Below are positions 18,190 through 26,956 of a DNA stretch of 64,000 bases, piece after piece. The stretch lies in the NCBI RefSeq assembly GCF_017834145.1, contig NZ_JAFIDA010000001.1, forward strand, positions 1,736,001-1,800,000. The letters run 5' to 3'. The DNA comes from Leucobacter exalbidus. GTDB lineage: Bacteria > Actinomycetota > Actinomycetes > Actinomycetales > Microbacteriaceae. The notes beneath the pieces are model-generated. The model was given only the letters and a program-made list of their open reading frames with translations, ran no database searches and was not told the origin of the DNA. The position numbers were made by a program, and so were the translations under genes. Position 1 is the first letter of the stretch; every line of letters starts with the position of its first letter.

Positions 18190-18888
18190 ATGGCAAGACG
18201 TGGAAACTCCGACACAATTAGCACCCAAGTGCGAAATCAACTCCGCAAGGACATCCTCGCTGGCACATGGCTGCCCGGCGAGAAACTCCTTCTATCTGAA
18301 CTCTCAAAACGCTACATAACCAGCAGCACCGTGGTTCGCGAAGCCCTGACTCGGCTTTCAGGCGACGACCTCGTGCAGCTCAAACCGAATCGCGGGTTCT
18401 TTGTCCCACAGCTCTCACTAAGCGAGCTGCGGGACTTCAACGAGCTCCGATGCGTCACCGAAGGTTTAGGCATTCGTCTCGCAGTCGAGCGGGGTGATCT
18501 CACCTGGGAGTCTGAACTCATAGCTGCGCACCACTTACTCGAGCGAACCCAGCACTACCGCACAGACGAGCCCACCAAGCTTGACGACGCCTGGGTACTT
18601 GCACACGCTGCATTCCACAGGAAGCTTCTCGAGGCGTGCCAGGTTCAAGTCCTCATCGATCTCTCATCCAGGCTCGCAGACTCGACATCGCTCTACCGCA
18701 GATGGGGTGGAGTCGCTCCCGCCACGACCCCGCGAGACGTAGAGACTGAGCACCGCGAGATACTCAACGCCGTAACCGCGCGTGACGCAGAACTCGCCGC
18801 TGAGCTTCTGCGCCAGCACTACACCAGAACAACCGAGGTCATTGTCGAATCAGGTCTGGTCACAAGCGTCCCAGCACTCCAGGACTAG
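18190..18888 (+). CDS. GntR-family regulator with FCD domain
   Basis: A 232-residue one-domain-plus-sensor regulator. The N-terminal winged helix spans ~residues 8-75 (ISTQVRNQLRKDILAG, STVVREALTRLSGDDLV). The FCD all-helical effector domain follows, with candidate metal/ligand His/Asp residues in AHAAFHRKLLEA and ETEHREIL. Such proteins usually repress catabolic operons until a pathway acid binds. It is transcribed divergently from the seven-gene minus operon with a 141-bp shared promoter region. A strong inverted repeat lies downstream, before the dioxygenase. It is the obvious local regulator of the island. Confidence 0.9.
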   Translation: MARRGNSDTISTQVRNQLRKDILAGTWLPGEKLLLSELSKRYITSSTVVREALTRLSGDDLVQLKPNRGFFVPQLSLSELRDFNELRCVTEGLGIRLAVERGDLTWESELIAAHHLLERTQHYRTDEPTKLDDAWVLAHAAFHRKLLEACQVQVLIDLSSRLADSTSLYRRWGGVAPATTPRDVETEHREILNAVTARDAELAAELLRQHYTRTTEVIVESGLVTSVPALQD

Positions 18889-18923
18889 TCCTGGGGTGAG
18901 GGCCCGATGGGCAAATTTCAGTA

Positions 18924-18955
18924 AATAGTGCATGATTTACAGATTATGCACTATT
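18924..18955. promoter_or_regulatory. Perfect 10-bp inverted repeat, candidate GntR operator
   Basis: AATAGTGCAT (18924-18933) and ATGCACTATT (18946-18955) are exact complements around a 12-nt AT-rich spacer, 55 bp upstream of the dioxygenase start. A related half site (TTGTGCATA) lies in the divergent region near 18126-18134, and a TAATGCATTA palindrome lies before the transporter operon. Binding by the adjacent GntR protein is inferred. Confidence 0.65.
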
Positions 18956-19010
18956 CTAAATATGGCCGTGCAACCGCACCCCGCCTGCTTCAACGTCGAG
19001 GGAGACATAG

Positions 19011-19901
19011 ATGACCAGCCATGTAATCAGTGAGATTGGGTATGTCGCACTCCAGACTACTGATATCGAGAAATCTATTCAGCACTCGCGGGACATCCTG
19101 GGTCTCGTAGAGACCGGCCGATCCGGAAACGCTGTTTTTCTGGGAAGCCGTGCCCGTGCCCACCACGAGCTCGTGTACCTTGACTCCCCAGAAGACTCAC
19201 TCGGGCACATTGGCCTCGTTGCCCCGACGAGCGCGGCGCTCCACACCGTACGCCGTCGCATCATCGATGCTGGCTTCGCGATGATCAGTGACACGCCACT
19301 GCACCCTGGTGTTGCCGACGGATTCTCGTTCGTTGGGCCTGAGAACTTCGTCTTCGAGATTTACACCCAAATGGCGTCAGTCTCTCTCGTGCCGCAGAGT
19401 TTTGGGCCCGACCGCTTCGGCCACGTGAACCTGCACCCACAGCACCTAAAAGCAATGGTCGACTTCTTCGTTGACATTCTTGACTTTCGCATCTCCGACA
19501 TCATCGGTGATGATTTTGCATACTTCTTGCGCTGCAACCCCGAACATCACGGCATTGCCCTCGTTAAGGGCCGGGGCTGGATGCACCACCACGCATGGCA
19601 GGTGCAAAGCATCGCAGAACTCGGCAAAGCTGGCGATCGCCTCTTCGAAAACGGCAGTGAACTACTCATGGGGCCCGTGCGTCACGGCGCCGGCCACAAT
19701 ATAGCCGCCTACTACGTAGAACCCAATGGTGCAGTCGTTGAGCTCTATACCGACCTCGAGATGATCTATGACGACAACAGGCCCCCCATCGTTTGGGACG
19801 CCGACGACCGTCATTGGTCTACCCGCTGGGCTACATACGATTTCACTGAGTTTCGTTCGCACGGTGTATTCCCCGCTTCTGAAGCGATTTCCAGCCACTA
19901 G
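19011..19901 (+). CDS. Type I extradiol ring-cleavage dioxygenase
   Basis: A 296-residue two-domain vicinal-oxygen-chelate dioxygenase. The metal triad is visible as H138 (FGHVNL), H194 (HHHAWQV) and E244 (VVELYTD), with the conserved RHGAGHN and YVEPNGAV segments of the extradiol signature. It should bind Fe(II) or Mn(II) and cleave a catechol- or hydroquinone-type ring next to a hydroxyl. It starts the plus-strand operon with the Baeyer-Villiger gene and lies just after the inverted repeat at 18924. The ring substrate is unknown; in this set, a catechol or trihydroxybenzene is most likely. Confidence 0.9.
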   Translation: MTSHVISEIGYVALQTTDIEKSIQHSRDILGLVETGRSGNAVFLGSRARAHHELVYLDSPEDSLGHIGLVAPTSAALHTVRRRIIDAGFAMISDTPLHPGVADGFSFVGPENFVFEIYTQMASVSLVPQSFGPDRFGHVNLHPQHLKAMVDFFVDILDFRISDIIGDDFAYFLRCNPEHHGIALVKGRGWMHHHAWQVQSIAELGKAGDRLFENGSELLMGPVRHGAGHNIAAYYVEPNGAVVELYTDLEMIYDDNRPPIVWDADDRHWSTRWATYDFTEFRSHGVFPASEAISSH

Positions 19902-19941
19902 CGCATCTGCGCCTACGCACGCCACATTCCAGGAGTATCCG

Positions 19942-21936
19942 ATGTCTTCACCCGCCCCCGCGCAACCGCTCCCCCTCACGGACGCTTTCGACGACCTCTA
20001 CTGGCGAGATTCCTACGAACCGATCTCCGAGACGGACGCCGAGCTAGAGACCATCGTCGCCCAGTCCGACTTGCCCACGTTGCTCGCCGCGTTGGCTGCT
20101 GTCACATCCGACACCTCGATCCTCGCAAAGCACCTGCGCCCGCCGCTCACGCCCGTCGATACCATCGGAAAACCCCACGGGGGAATGAGCCAGGAGCAGC
20201 AGTCTGAAGCGCGCGAAATTGCTCTGACGGCGCTTCGTCGCGTCAGGGACGAACAGCTCACTTCCGCGTCTCGCCTGAGCGAACATGAGACCCGAGAAAT
20301 TCTCTCGTACCTAGCCAACGGCGACACCTCAGACTCTTGGTACGGGCTGCTCACCCACGAGCTCGACCTAGCTCCGGCCAAAAATGCTGCTCCCGACTGG
20401 CAGATATCTGACTTTGAAGGTAGAGAAGGCTTCGAGGTGCTCGTAGTCGGAGCTGGCCTGTCTGGCATTGCCGCCGCCTATCGACTCAATCAAGCCGAAA
20501 TCAGCTTTACCCAGATTGAAACAAGCCATACGCTCGGTGGCACATGGTGGAAAAACCACTACCCCGGCGTGCGCCTGGATACCCCCACCTTTGGTTACAG
20601 TTTTTCATTTGCGCAGCGCACCGACTGGCCACACCAGTTCGCAGAAGGGCACGAGGTACGCGAGTACCTCGAGTCTGTAGCGGAACGTGGAAATATGACC
20701 GATTCGATTGAGTTCAATACGGCCCTGGTCAGCGCCATTTGGGACGAGAAGCTCAACCTGTGGCACGCCACTACACGAGACGCCGACGGGTCGGAACAGG
20801 TTCGCGACTTCAACGCGATCATTACCGGCGTCGGCCAACTTGACCACCCGTTCATTCCTGAATACCCGGGACAAGACACTTTTGCCGGAGTGCAGATGCA
20901 CTCGCAAGAGTGGCAGCACGATGTGTCACTCGCCGGCAAGAAGGTAGCCGTAATTGGCACCGGCGCAAGTGCCTACCAAATCGCGCCAGCAATCGTGGAC
21001 GATGTCGAAAAGCTCGCCGTGTTTCAGCGCAGTGCCCCGTGGATGCTGCCAGCCCCGACCTACCACAACGAAACTTCTGAAGCATTCCGCTGGCTCTGCC
21101 GCAAGGTGCCGTACTACGGCCAGTGGTTCCGCCTATGGATGACGCTGCTCGGCATCGAAGGCCGCATCCACACCGTCACTGCGGAGCCTGATTGGGAAGG
21201 CGCGCCACTTTCTGTATCGCCTACCAACGAGAAGGTGCGCCAAGAAATTATTGGCATGCTGCGCGACCAGCTCAACGGCGACGAAGAACTACTCGAGCGC
21301 ATGACACCGAGCTACCCACCAGGGGCAAAGCGTATGTTGCGCGACAACGGCGTGTGGAGCAAAACTATCACCGCACCGCAGACCTCACTTGTGTCGACTG
21401 GCATTTCGCATTTCACTCCGTCTGGCATTGTCACGCTTGATGGTGAAGAAGTTGAACTCGACGTCATTATTTATGCGACGGGGTTCCGGCCTTCCGACTA
21501 CCTTGACCCGATTCAGATCACCGGCCGCGGTGGGGTTGAGATCCACGACTACTGGGACGGTGACGCTCGCGCCTTCGCCGGCATCACGGTCCCAGGATTC
21601 CCGAACTTGTACATGCTCATGGGCCCGAACACCGGCGGTGTCGTGGCCGGCGGACTCTACTTTATGGTCGAGCGCGCGGTTGAATATGCTTTGAAGTCGT
21701 TCAAGCTCATGTTTGAAACTCAGACTCAAGCAATCGACGTCACCCCACAAGCCCTTGATCAGTTCATTGCAGATATTGATGCAGAGAACAACCGAATGGC
21801 ATGGGGGCAACCATACGTCAAGACTTGGTACAAGAACGCCAAGGGCCGCGTATCTCAGGTGTGGCCGTTCCCCATCACCGACTATTGGACAATTACAGAA
21901 CAGGTGAACCCCGAGGACTACGAGTTCCTGCGCTAG
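19942..21936 (+). CDS. Baeyer-Villiger monooxygenase, 4-hydroxyacetophenone monooxygenase type
   Basis: A 664-residue flavoprotein. An N-terminal extension of ~165 residues, as in HAPMO, is followed by an FAD Rossmann motif (VVGAGLSG, ~168-175), a GG motif region (LGGTWWKNHYPG) and the Baeyer-Villiger fingerprint F-A-G-V-Q-M-H-S-Q-E-W at 314-324. An NADPH Rossmann motif (VIGTGAS, ~337) and an ATGFRPSDYL segment follow. These enzymes insert oxygen next to a ketone to make an ester. The start at 19942 has AGGAG 6 nt upstream; longer frames reach into the previous gene. With the SDR before it and the esterase after it, the pathway would be alcohol to ketone to ester to phenol. Confidence 0.92.
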   Translation: MSSPAPAQPLPLTDAFDDLYWRDSYEPISETDAELETIVAQSDLPTLLAALAAVTSDTSILAKHLRPPLTPVDTIGKPHGGMSQEQQSEAREIALTALRRVRDEQLTSASRLSEHETREILSYLANGDTSDSWYGLLTHELDLAPAKNAAPDWQISDFEGREGFEVLVVGAGLSGIAAAYRLNQAEISFTQIETSHTLGGTWWKNHYPGVRLDTPTFGYSFSFAQRTDWPHQFAEGHEVREYLESVAERGNMTDSIEFNTALVSAIWDEKLNLWHATTRDADGSEQVRDFNAIITGVGQLDHPFIPEYPGQDTFAGVQMHSQEWQHDVSLAGKKVAVIGTGASAYQIAPAIVDDVEKLAVFQRSAPWMLPAPTYHNETSEAFRWLCRKVPYYGQWFRLWMTLLGIEGRIHTVTAEPDWEGAPLSVSPTNEKVRQEIIGMLRDQLNGDEELLERMTPSYPPGAKRMLRDNGVWSKTITAPQTSLVSTGISHFTPSGIVTLDGEEVELDVIIYATGFRPSDYLDPIQITGRGGVEIHDYWDGDARAFAGITVPGFPNLYMLMGPNTGGVVAGGLYFMVERAVEYALKSFKLMFETQTQAIDVTPQALDQFIADIDAENNRMAWGQPYVKTWYKNAKGRVSQVWPFPITDYWTITEQVNPEDYEFLR

Positions 21937-21952
21937 TTCTCACGTTCCACTC

Positions 21953-22002
21953 CGGCGGCGGGGGAGGCTTGCAAATGAAAGTGCAAGCCTCCCCTGCCGC
22001 CG
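21953..22002 (+). terminator. Hairpin after the Baeyer-Villiger gene
   Basis: A 21-nt arm at 21953-21973 pairs with 21982-22002 with one mismatch (GC-rich, AATGAAAG loop), 17 bp past the stop codon. The T tract is weak (TCTATTTC), so termination is likely but not certain. Confidence 0.75.
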
Positions 22003-22103
22003 TCTATTTCAGTAGACGTCTCAAGCCAGACATGGGCGGGGCTAATCGAAACGCCAAAGCGAGCTGCGCCGCACTAGACCAAGATCAAACATTGTTGGGA
22101 ATT

Positions 22104-22113
22104 TAATGCATTA
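22104..22113. promoter_or_regulatory. TAATGCATTA palindrome upstream of the ABC transporter operon
   Basis: A 10-bp perfect palindrome lies 122 bp upstream of the binding-protein start. Its ATGCA-T core resembles the half sites of the repeat at 18924-18955, which hints at shared control by the GntR regulator. This is weak evidence for so short a site. Confidence 0.35.
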
Positions 22114-22235
22114 TTCAAACAAGTCTGTATAGTTATCTTAGGACCCCCAAACTGCACCCAGCAGACAAGTCCACGTCAGATTTAAACACGTAATTGGGAC
22201 GCATCACTAAAGTCACCTCAATGAGGAGGAAAATA

Positions 22236-23228
22236 ATGAACAAGAAGAAGCTACTGGGAACGGTTGGCGTCGCTGCGATCACGGCAATCGCGTTCACCGC
22301 ATGCAGTTCAGGCGGCGGAACTGACGCTTCCGGCGGATCGGGCGACGAGCTCACCCCCATTACTGTCTTGTACGCTCCGGTACATTATGAAACCGCAATG
22401 ATCGCACAGACCGAGGGCTACTTCGAAGATGCTGGGCTCGACGTAACTCTCAAGGCTGGCGCAGATCCCGCCGCTATCGTGTCACAGGTGCTCAGCGGTG
22501 AAGTAGAAATCGGGGCCACATCCTGGGGCGGTCTCTCTGCTTCTGTAGCTGAAGGCATGCCCGTCGTCGGCATCGCTGGTAACGGTGTTGTAAGCACCGA
22601 GATCGACACTTCCGGTGTGCTCGTGGCAGCTGACAGCCCCATTGAGACAGTGGCTGACCTGCGGGGCAAGACCGTGGGAGTGGTCGGCATTGGCAATGGC
22701 ACTGAAATTCCGCTTTTGCTGCAGGCCATTGATGAGGGCATCGCTGATCCCGTAAATGAGATCACGCAGGTTGCGATTCCCTACAGCGGCATGCAGGCTG
22801 CTATTGAATCAGGCACCGTTGACTCCGTATTCCCCGCAGACCCCTTCTACTTCCAGATGCTTGACGCAGGAGCAAAGCAAGTCGCTGCTCCTGTGCGCGA
22901 GTACCAGGGCAACTCACCCATCACAGTGTGGGCCTCAGCCACGAAGTGGGTCGAAGAGAACCCTGACACCGCCGAGGCTTTCCAGTCAGCAATGCAGCAG
23001 GCATTCGACTACTACGAGAAGGAAGAGAACAAGGACGCCGTACTGCAGTTCCGTGCCGATGAGCTCCAGGTTCCTATCGATAAGGTTTCACAGGTCCTCT
23101 CACCGATGAGCTTGGCTATCAACGTCCCTGAACTGCAGGCACAGCTGGACGCGATGCACGATTTCGGTTACATGCGCGAGCTGAAGGCACAGGACATGTT
23201 CTGGAGCGGCACTCCGCTCAACGAGTAA
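22236..23228 (+). CDS. NMT1/SsuA-like ABC transporter substrate-binding lipoprotein
   Basis: A 330-residue exported lipoprotein: a basic N terminus (MNKKK), a hydrophobic segment, and Cys at the lipobox AFTAC near residue 22, followed by a Gly/Ser linker. The mature part has the NMT1/TauA/SsuA fold (YFEDAGLDVTLKAGADPAAIVSQVLSGEVEIGATSWGG split by loops, DLRGKTVGVVG). I chose the ATG at 22236 because AGGAGG is just upstream. Members bind sulfonates, nitrate, pyrimidines or aromatic acids. Beside a ring-degradation operon, an aromatic acid or related solute is the simplest guess. Confidence 0.9.
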   Translation: MNKKKLLGTVGVAAITAIAFTACSSGGGTDASGGSGDELTPITVLYAPVHYETAMIAQTEGYFEDAGLDVTLKAGADPAAIVSQVLSGEVEIGATSWGGLSASVAEGMPVVGIAGNGVVSTEIDTSGVLVAADSPIETVADLRGKTVGVVGIGNGTEIPLLLQAIDEGIADPVNEITQVAIPYSGMQAAIESGTVDSVFPADPFYFQMLDAGAKQVAAPVREYQGNSPITVWASATKWVEENPDTAEAFQSAMQQAFDYYEKEENKDAVLQFRADELQVPIDKVSQVLSPMSLAINVPELQAQLDAMHDFGYMRELKAQDMFWSGTPLNE

Positions 23229-23284
23229 TTAGTTAGCTAGGCCGCCCAGAAGAAAATTCCTCTCGAGTGAGAACGCCGGGGTTC

Positions 23285-24067
23285 ATGAATACCAAAACTA
23301 TGTCACCGCGAAACGCAATGCTCAGCATGCGTTTTGGGGTCATAATCCTCCTGCTCGTAATCTGGCAGGTGCTTGTGACCATCCACGCGATGCCGTCCAT
23401 GACACCTGCTCCGTGGGAAGTCCTGGTATCGATAGGCACCACACTTTTCTCGGCGCACTTCTGGGCGGCCCTACTTCAAACTGTCTCAGCATCGCTCGCG
23501 GGGTGGGCAATCGCTGCAGTCCTCGGTGTCTTACTCGGTCTCATAATCGGATCGTTGGCACCAGTTGAACGAGCGACCTCTGCACTCATCGACATCGGTC
23601 GCTCGTTTCCCATGATCGCCCTCCTGCCTGTTGTCATCCTCTTCTTAGGAGCCAACATTCGCATGGAAATCTTCATGGTGGCGATCTCCTGTTTGTGGCC
23701 TGTCCTTGTGCAGACCATTTACGGTGCAAGGCGCATCGAATCGGCACTGAACGACACGATCCGGATGTTCCGTATTCCGCTCCTCCTGCGCTTCCGCAAG
23801 GTAATGCTGCCTTCTGCTTCCCCCTTCATCGCTACCGGCTTACGCATTTCGGCCTCCATCGCGGTTCTCGTTGCAGTGAGTACGGAGGTGCTGAGCCAAA
23901 ACCCTGGTCTTGGGCGTCAGATCACCCTCGCGCAAGAGACGCAGAACTGGGATGTCGCATTTGCCTACCTCTTCTTTACAGGCCTACTGGGCTGGGGGCT
24001 GGCTGCAGGGCTTGGAAAGCTAGAAAATCGTTTGCTGGCTTGGAATCGGAGAAGCAATGCCTCATAA
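23285..24067 (+). CDS. ABC transporter permease (SsuC/TauC-like) 1
   Basis: This 260-residue inner-membrane permease has six predicted hydrophobic segments and the EAA-type loop near residues 150-170 (RMFRIPLLLRFRKVMLPSASPFIATGLR), which docks the ATPase. It belongs to the nitrate/sulfonate/taurine importer class. The start is uncertain: ATG at 23285 is used, but GTG at 23267 or ATG at 23300 are possible, and no strong ribosome site is seen. It follows the binding protein by 56 bp and precedes a second, different permease, so the importer uses a heterodimeric channel. Confidence 0.88.
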   Translation: MNTKTMSPRNAMLSMRFGVIILLLVIWQVLVTIHAMPSMTPAPWEVLVSIGTTLFSAHFWAALLQTVSASLAGWAIAAVLGVLLGLIIGSLAPVERATSALIDIGRSFPMIALLPVVILFLGANIRMEIFMVAISCLWPVLVQTIYGARRIESALNDTIRMFRIPLLLRFRKVMLPSASPFIATGLRISASIAVLVAVSTEVLSQNPGLGRQITLAQETQNWDVAFAYLFFTGLLGWGLAAGLGKLENRLLAWNRRSNAS

Positions 24068-24118
24068 GCTGCCACGCTCACTCCATGCCGTGATTCCGGA
24101 AAACCGATAGGCCCCCTG

Positions 24119-24880
24119 ATGACTCTTGTAATTCGAACGCTCGAACGTGTGTGGCTTCCAGTGCTAGTGATTGTGCTCTGGTGGTTTATTAGCGCCAACA
24201 GCACAAATGTCTACGTACCTTCGCTGGAATCTATCGTCGACGTTATTGCGCGAGACTTTGCAAACGGCGCACTAGTCAGCGCATTGCTTTTCAGTTTGCA
24301 GAACCTGCTGTACGGGTTCGTAATCGCTGTCGTTGTCGGGATCGTACTAGCCCTCATCCTCGGTGAAACGAAAGTCTTGTTCGAAGCGCTCTCACCGCTC
24401 ATCAACTTCATTCGTTCAATTCCCCAGACCGCGCTCGTACCGCTCATCATCGGAGCCTTCGGCATCGGCGGGGCGCCAAAGATCATGGCGATTGCGTTCG
24501 CCTGCGTCTGGCCAATTTTGCTCAACGCTATTGACGGAGTACGTGGAATTGAGCCAACCGTTCGAGATGCAGCTCAGGTGTACCGCATCCCGAAGGCACT
24601 GTACTTCCGGCGCATTCTCTTGCCGGCAGCTTTGCCCCAGATCGTTGCGGGCATTCGTGTGGCCCTTCCGATCGCAATCGTGATGATGGTCGTCAGCGAG
24701 CTGTTTGCCGCCGAAAACGGCATTGGGTTCTACATTCTGAACAGCTCATCACGGTTCAAGATTCCAGAGACCTGGGGCGGAGCACTGCTTGTTGGTCTCC
24801 TGGGCTATATTCTCTCGACACTCTTCATCGTGCTGGAACGACGCATTCTCCGCTGGTACTTCTTGTCAGCAGCGAAGTAA
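24119..24880 (+). CDS. ABC transporter permease (SsuC/TauC-like) 2
   Basis: A 253-residue integral membrane protein with about six hydrophobic segments. The ATPase-coupling EAA loop is in AAQVYRIPKALYFRRILLPAALPQIVAGIR, interrupted by typical Gly/Pro positions. It shares class with the preceding permease but is only distantly similar, so the pair likely forms the translocation channel together. The ATG at 24119 is 51 bp past the previous stop. It would import the solute captured by the lipoprotein at 22236, using the ATPase at 24933. Confidence 0.9.
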   Translation: MTLVIRTLERVWLPVLVIVLWWFISANSTNVYVPSLESIVDVIARDFANGALVSALLFSLQNLLYGFVIAVVVGIVLALILGETKVLFEALSPLINFIRSIPQTALVPLIIGAFGIGGAPKIMAIAFACVWPILLNAIDGVRGIEPTVRDAAQVYRIPKALYFRRILLPAALPQIVAGIRVALPIAIVMMVVSELFAAENGIGFYILNSSSRFKIPETWGGALLVGLLGYILSTLFIVLERRILRWYFLSAAK

Positions 24881-24932
24881 TTACGCCCCTGCGACTCCCT
24901 AGTTCTTACGCCATCTCCAGGAAGCAAATCCA

Positions 24933-25748
24933 TTGAGCAACATCTATAACACAACCTCGATCGCGACGTTCCCCACTGGTGACGAAACGATTCTTACTGT
25001 TGACAACCTGACAATGAGCTACGGCTCAGGGGAGAAACTCAACCCGATTCTTCGAGGACTCAATCTCGAAGTGAAGGCTGGTGAGTTTGTCTCTATCGTT
25101 GGCCCCTCCGGCGTCGGCAAGACTACCCTCCTTCGCTGCCTGTCTGGGCTGATCACTCCCACTGCAGGTGAGATCTCTGTCAGCGGCGAATTGATTCAAG
25201 GCCCACACCCTGACATCGCTGTTGTTTTCCAGGACTACAGCCGGTCCCTCATGCCGTGGATGACAACGCGCGAAAACGTTGCTTTCCCGCTTGAAGGTAA
25301 GGGCGTCGCACGCCAGGAACGTCTGCACACTGCTGACCGAAATCTCGAGGCAGTCGGGCTTGCCGGTCAGGGTGATAAGTACCCCTGGGAGATGTCGGGC
25401 GGCATGCAGCAGCGCGTGGCAATCGCACGTGCACTCGCCTACCATGCTCCTGTACTGCTCATGGATGAGCCGTTCGCATCGGTCGACGCGCAGACTCGAT
25501 TTGATCTCGAGGATCTAGTCATCGATCTTCACGCAAACCTCGGGGTGACGATCCTTCTCGTAACCCACGATATTGACGAGGCACTTTATCTGTCGGACAG
25601 AGTGGTAGTCATCGCTGAGAAGCCCGCCACCGTGGTGGACGTTATCGAAACAGGATTTGGCGACGTCAGGGACCAGGTAGCTACGAAGGCTGACCCACGC
25701 TTCTCTGTAGCGCGAGCTAGGATCCTCGAGCGACTGCGCGATCACTAA
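24933..25748 (+). CDS. ABC transporter ATP-binding protein (SsuB/TauB-like)
   Basis: A 271-residue ATPase with Walker A GPSGVGKTT, the Q loop in VVFQDYSRSLMPWMT, the signature MSGGMQQR, Walker B VLLMDEPFASVD and switch His in VTHDIDEA. The QDYSR-LxPW feature is typical of the SsuB/TauB/NrtD branch. The start is TTG at 24933, preceded by AGGAAG. It is the last gene of the importer operon. A 15-bp perfect hairpin terminator lies about 150 bp further on. It powers uptake through the two permeases. Confidence 0.92.
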   Translation: MSNIYNTTSIATFPTGDETILTVDNLTMSYGSGEKLNPILRGLNLEVKAGEFVSIVGPSGVGKTTLLRCLSGLITPTAGEISVSGELIQGPHPDIAVVFQDYSRSLMPWMTTRENVAFPLEGKGVARQERLHTADRNLEAVGLAGQGDKYPWEMSGGMQQRVAIARALAYHAPVLLMDEPFASVDAQTRFDLEDLVIDLHANLGVTILLVTHDIDEALYLSDRVVVIAEKPATVVDVIETGFGDVRDQVATKADPRFSVARARILERLRDH

Positions 25749-25899
25749 GCAACTTTGACTCGCAGGCGCGAAAAGCGTCACCTAGAAAGCCAGCCGAACA
25801 GGTAAAAGCCGAGGGGCTGGGGCAAATTCCAAGAATGAGGTATCCATCTTGTTGTTAATTGCCTGGCCATACAAGGGAACGACTTATAAGACTCATAAG

Positions 25900-25938
25900 G
25901 TCGCCCCACCCTGGTATAAGGCCCCAGGGTGGGGCGAC
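25900..25938 (+). terminator. Strong intrinsic terminator after the transporter operon
   Basis: GTCGCCCCACCCTGG (25900-25914) pairs perfectly with 25924-25938 across a 9-nt loop and is followed by TTTT. It ends the 22236-25748 operon. The 151 bp between the ATPase stop and this hairpin show nothing else recognisable. Confidence 0.9.
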
Positions 25939-26179
25939 TTTTCTGATCGCGGTTCAATGCTGCAGCTTTCCGGGGAAGGCAGCCTGCACACGATCAACAA
26001 CACCTTCAGCAGACCGTCGATATCGCGAATCCCGGCTGTGCCGAGGTCATCCAGTAGTGCTGATAGATTTTCGTGTGAGCTGTGTTTTGCGAAGCTTGTC
26101 GCACGTTTGATCTCCGGTGCAACATCGATTTCAGCAACCCTGCGGCACCTGCAGGGGACGACGAGAGGAACACAGCGAA
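25939..26179. other. Unexplained 241-bp stretch before the SDR gene
   Basis: Short open frames occur on both strands, but none shows a recognisable motif, ribosome site or plausible start. It probably contains the promoter of the SDR at 26180. No palindrome comparable to the other operators was seen. Confidence 0.4.
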
Positions 26180-26956
26180 GTGGGAAGTTTTGACGGAAAA
26201 GTTGTCCTGATAAGTGGGACTGGTAGCGGCATGGGAAGAGCTGCCGCCTTGGCCTTTGCCGCCAAAGGCGCACACGTTGTCGGTGCCGACATCAATCTAG
26301 ACAACGCTCTTGAAACCCAGGCGTTGGTCGCTGCGCAAGGCGGCGAGATCGAAACCGTCGGACCAGTTGACCTTGCAGATCCGAACGACGTTGAGCGCTG
26401 GGTGAATAGCGCACTTGAACGTTTTGGTCGTATTGATGTTCTTTACAACAACGCAGGATCGGTTCGATTCGGTTCGTTCGATGAGTACTCACTAGACGAC
26501 TGGGAGTACACCATACGTAATGAGCTGACCATTGATTTTGTTACTTCAAAGGCTGTCTGGCCGACGATGGTGAGCCAGTCCAGCGGCGTAATCATAAATA
26601 TTGCTTCAATAGCGGCACATCGCGAAGGCCTTGCCTTTCCCGCGACTGCTCACTCCGCGGCGAATGCCGGAATTGTTGCGTTGACTCGTACGATCGCCGC
26701 GGCAGGGGCGAAACATGGGATTAGGGCGGTCAGTATTAGCCCAGGGTGGGTAGAAAACCCTAACTCGCGGTCGAGTCGATCTACTGATCCACAAGTGAAG
26801 GCAATGAACGCTCACTTGCTTTCTCAGCTTCCACTCGGGAGAAGAGTGAGCATGGAAGAAGTTATCGACACTGTAATGTTCGCCGCCTCCGATAAGGCCT
26901 CGTACCTCACAGGCCAGGACATACTCCTCGATGGCGGAATGACCTCAGCTATTTAA
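26180..26956 (+). CDS. SDR-family protein with altered catalytic residues
   Basis: A 258-residue SDR fold with cofactor loop SGTGSGMG, VGADINLDN after strand two (an acidic residue suggests NAD), LYNNAGS and a normal C-terminal YLTGQDILLDGG. At the active site the usual Y-x-x-x-K reads H-S-A-A-N, so Tyr becomes His and Lys becomes Asn; the Ser in NIASIAA is kept. It may be a non-oxidoreductase or use altered chemistry. I chose the GTG at 26180 because AGAGGAAC lies upstream and the SDR fold begins there; the longer ATG at 26117 adds unrelated residues. It lies downstream of the importer as a separate unit. Confidence 0.85.
   Translation: MGSFDGKVVLISGTGSGMGRAAALAFAAKGAHVVGADINLDNALETQALVAAQGGEIETVGPVDLADPNDVERWVNSALERFGRIDVLYNNAGSVRFGSFDEYSLDDWEYTIRNELTIDFVTSKAVWPTMVSQSSGVIINIASIAAHREGLAFPATAHSAANAGIVALTRTIAAAGAKHGIRAVSISPGWVENPNSRSSRSTDPQVKAMNAHLLSQLPLGRRVSMEEVIDTVMFAASDKASYLTGQDILLDGGMTSAI

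Noticed and set aside
25849-26273. Overlapping short frames on both strands between importer and SDR
   Set aside because: No shared motif, start site or codon bias; the region holds a terminator and probably a promoter.
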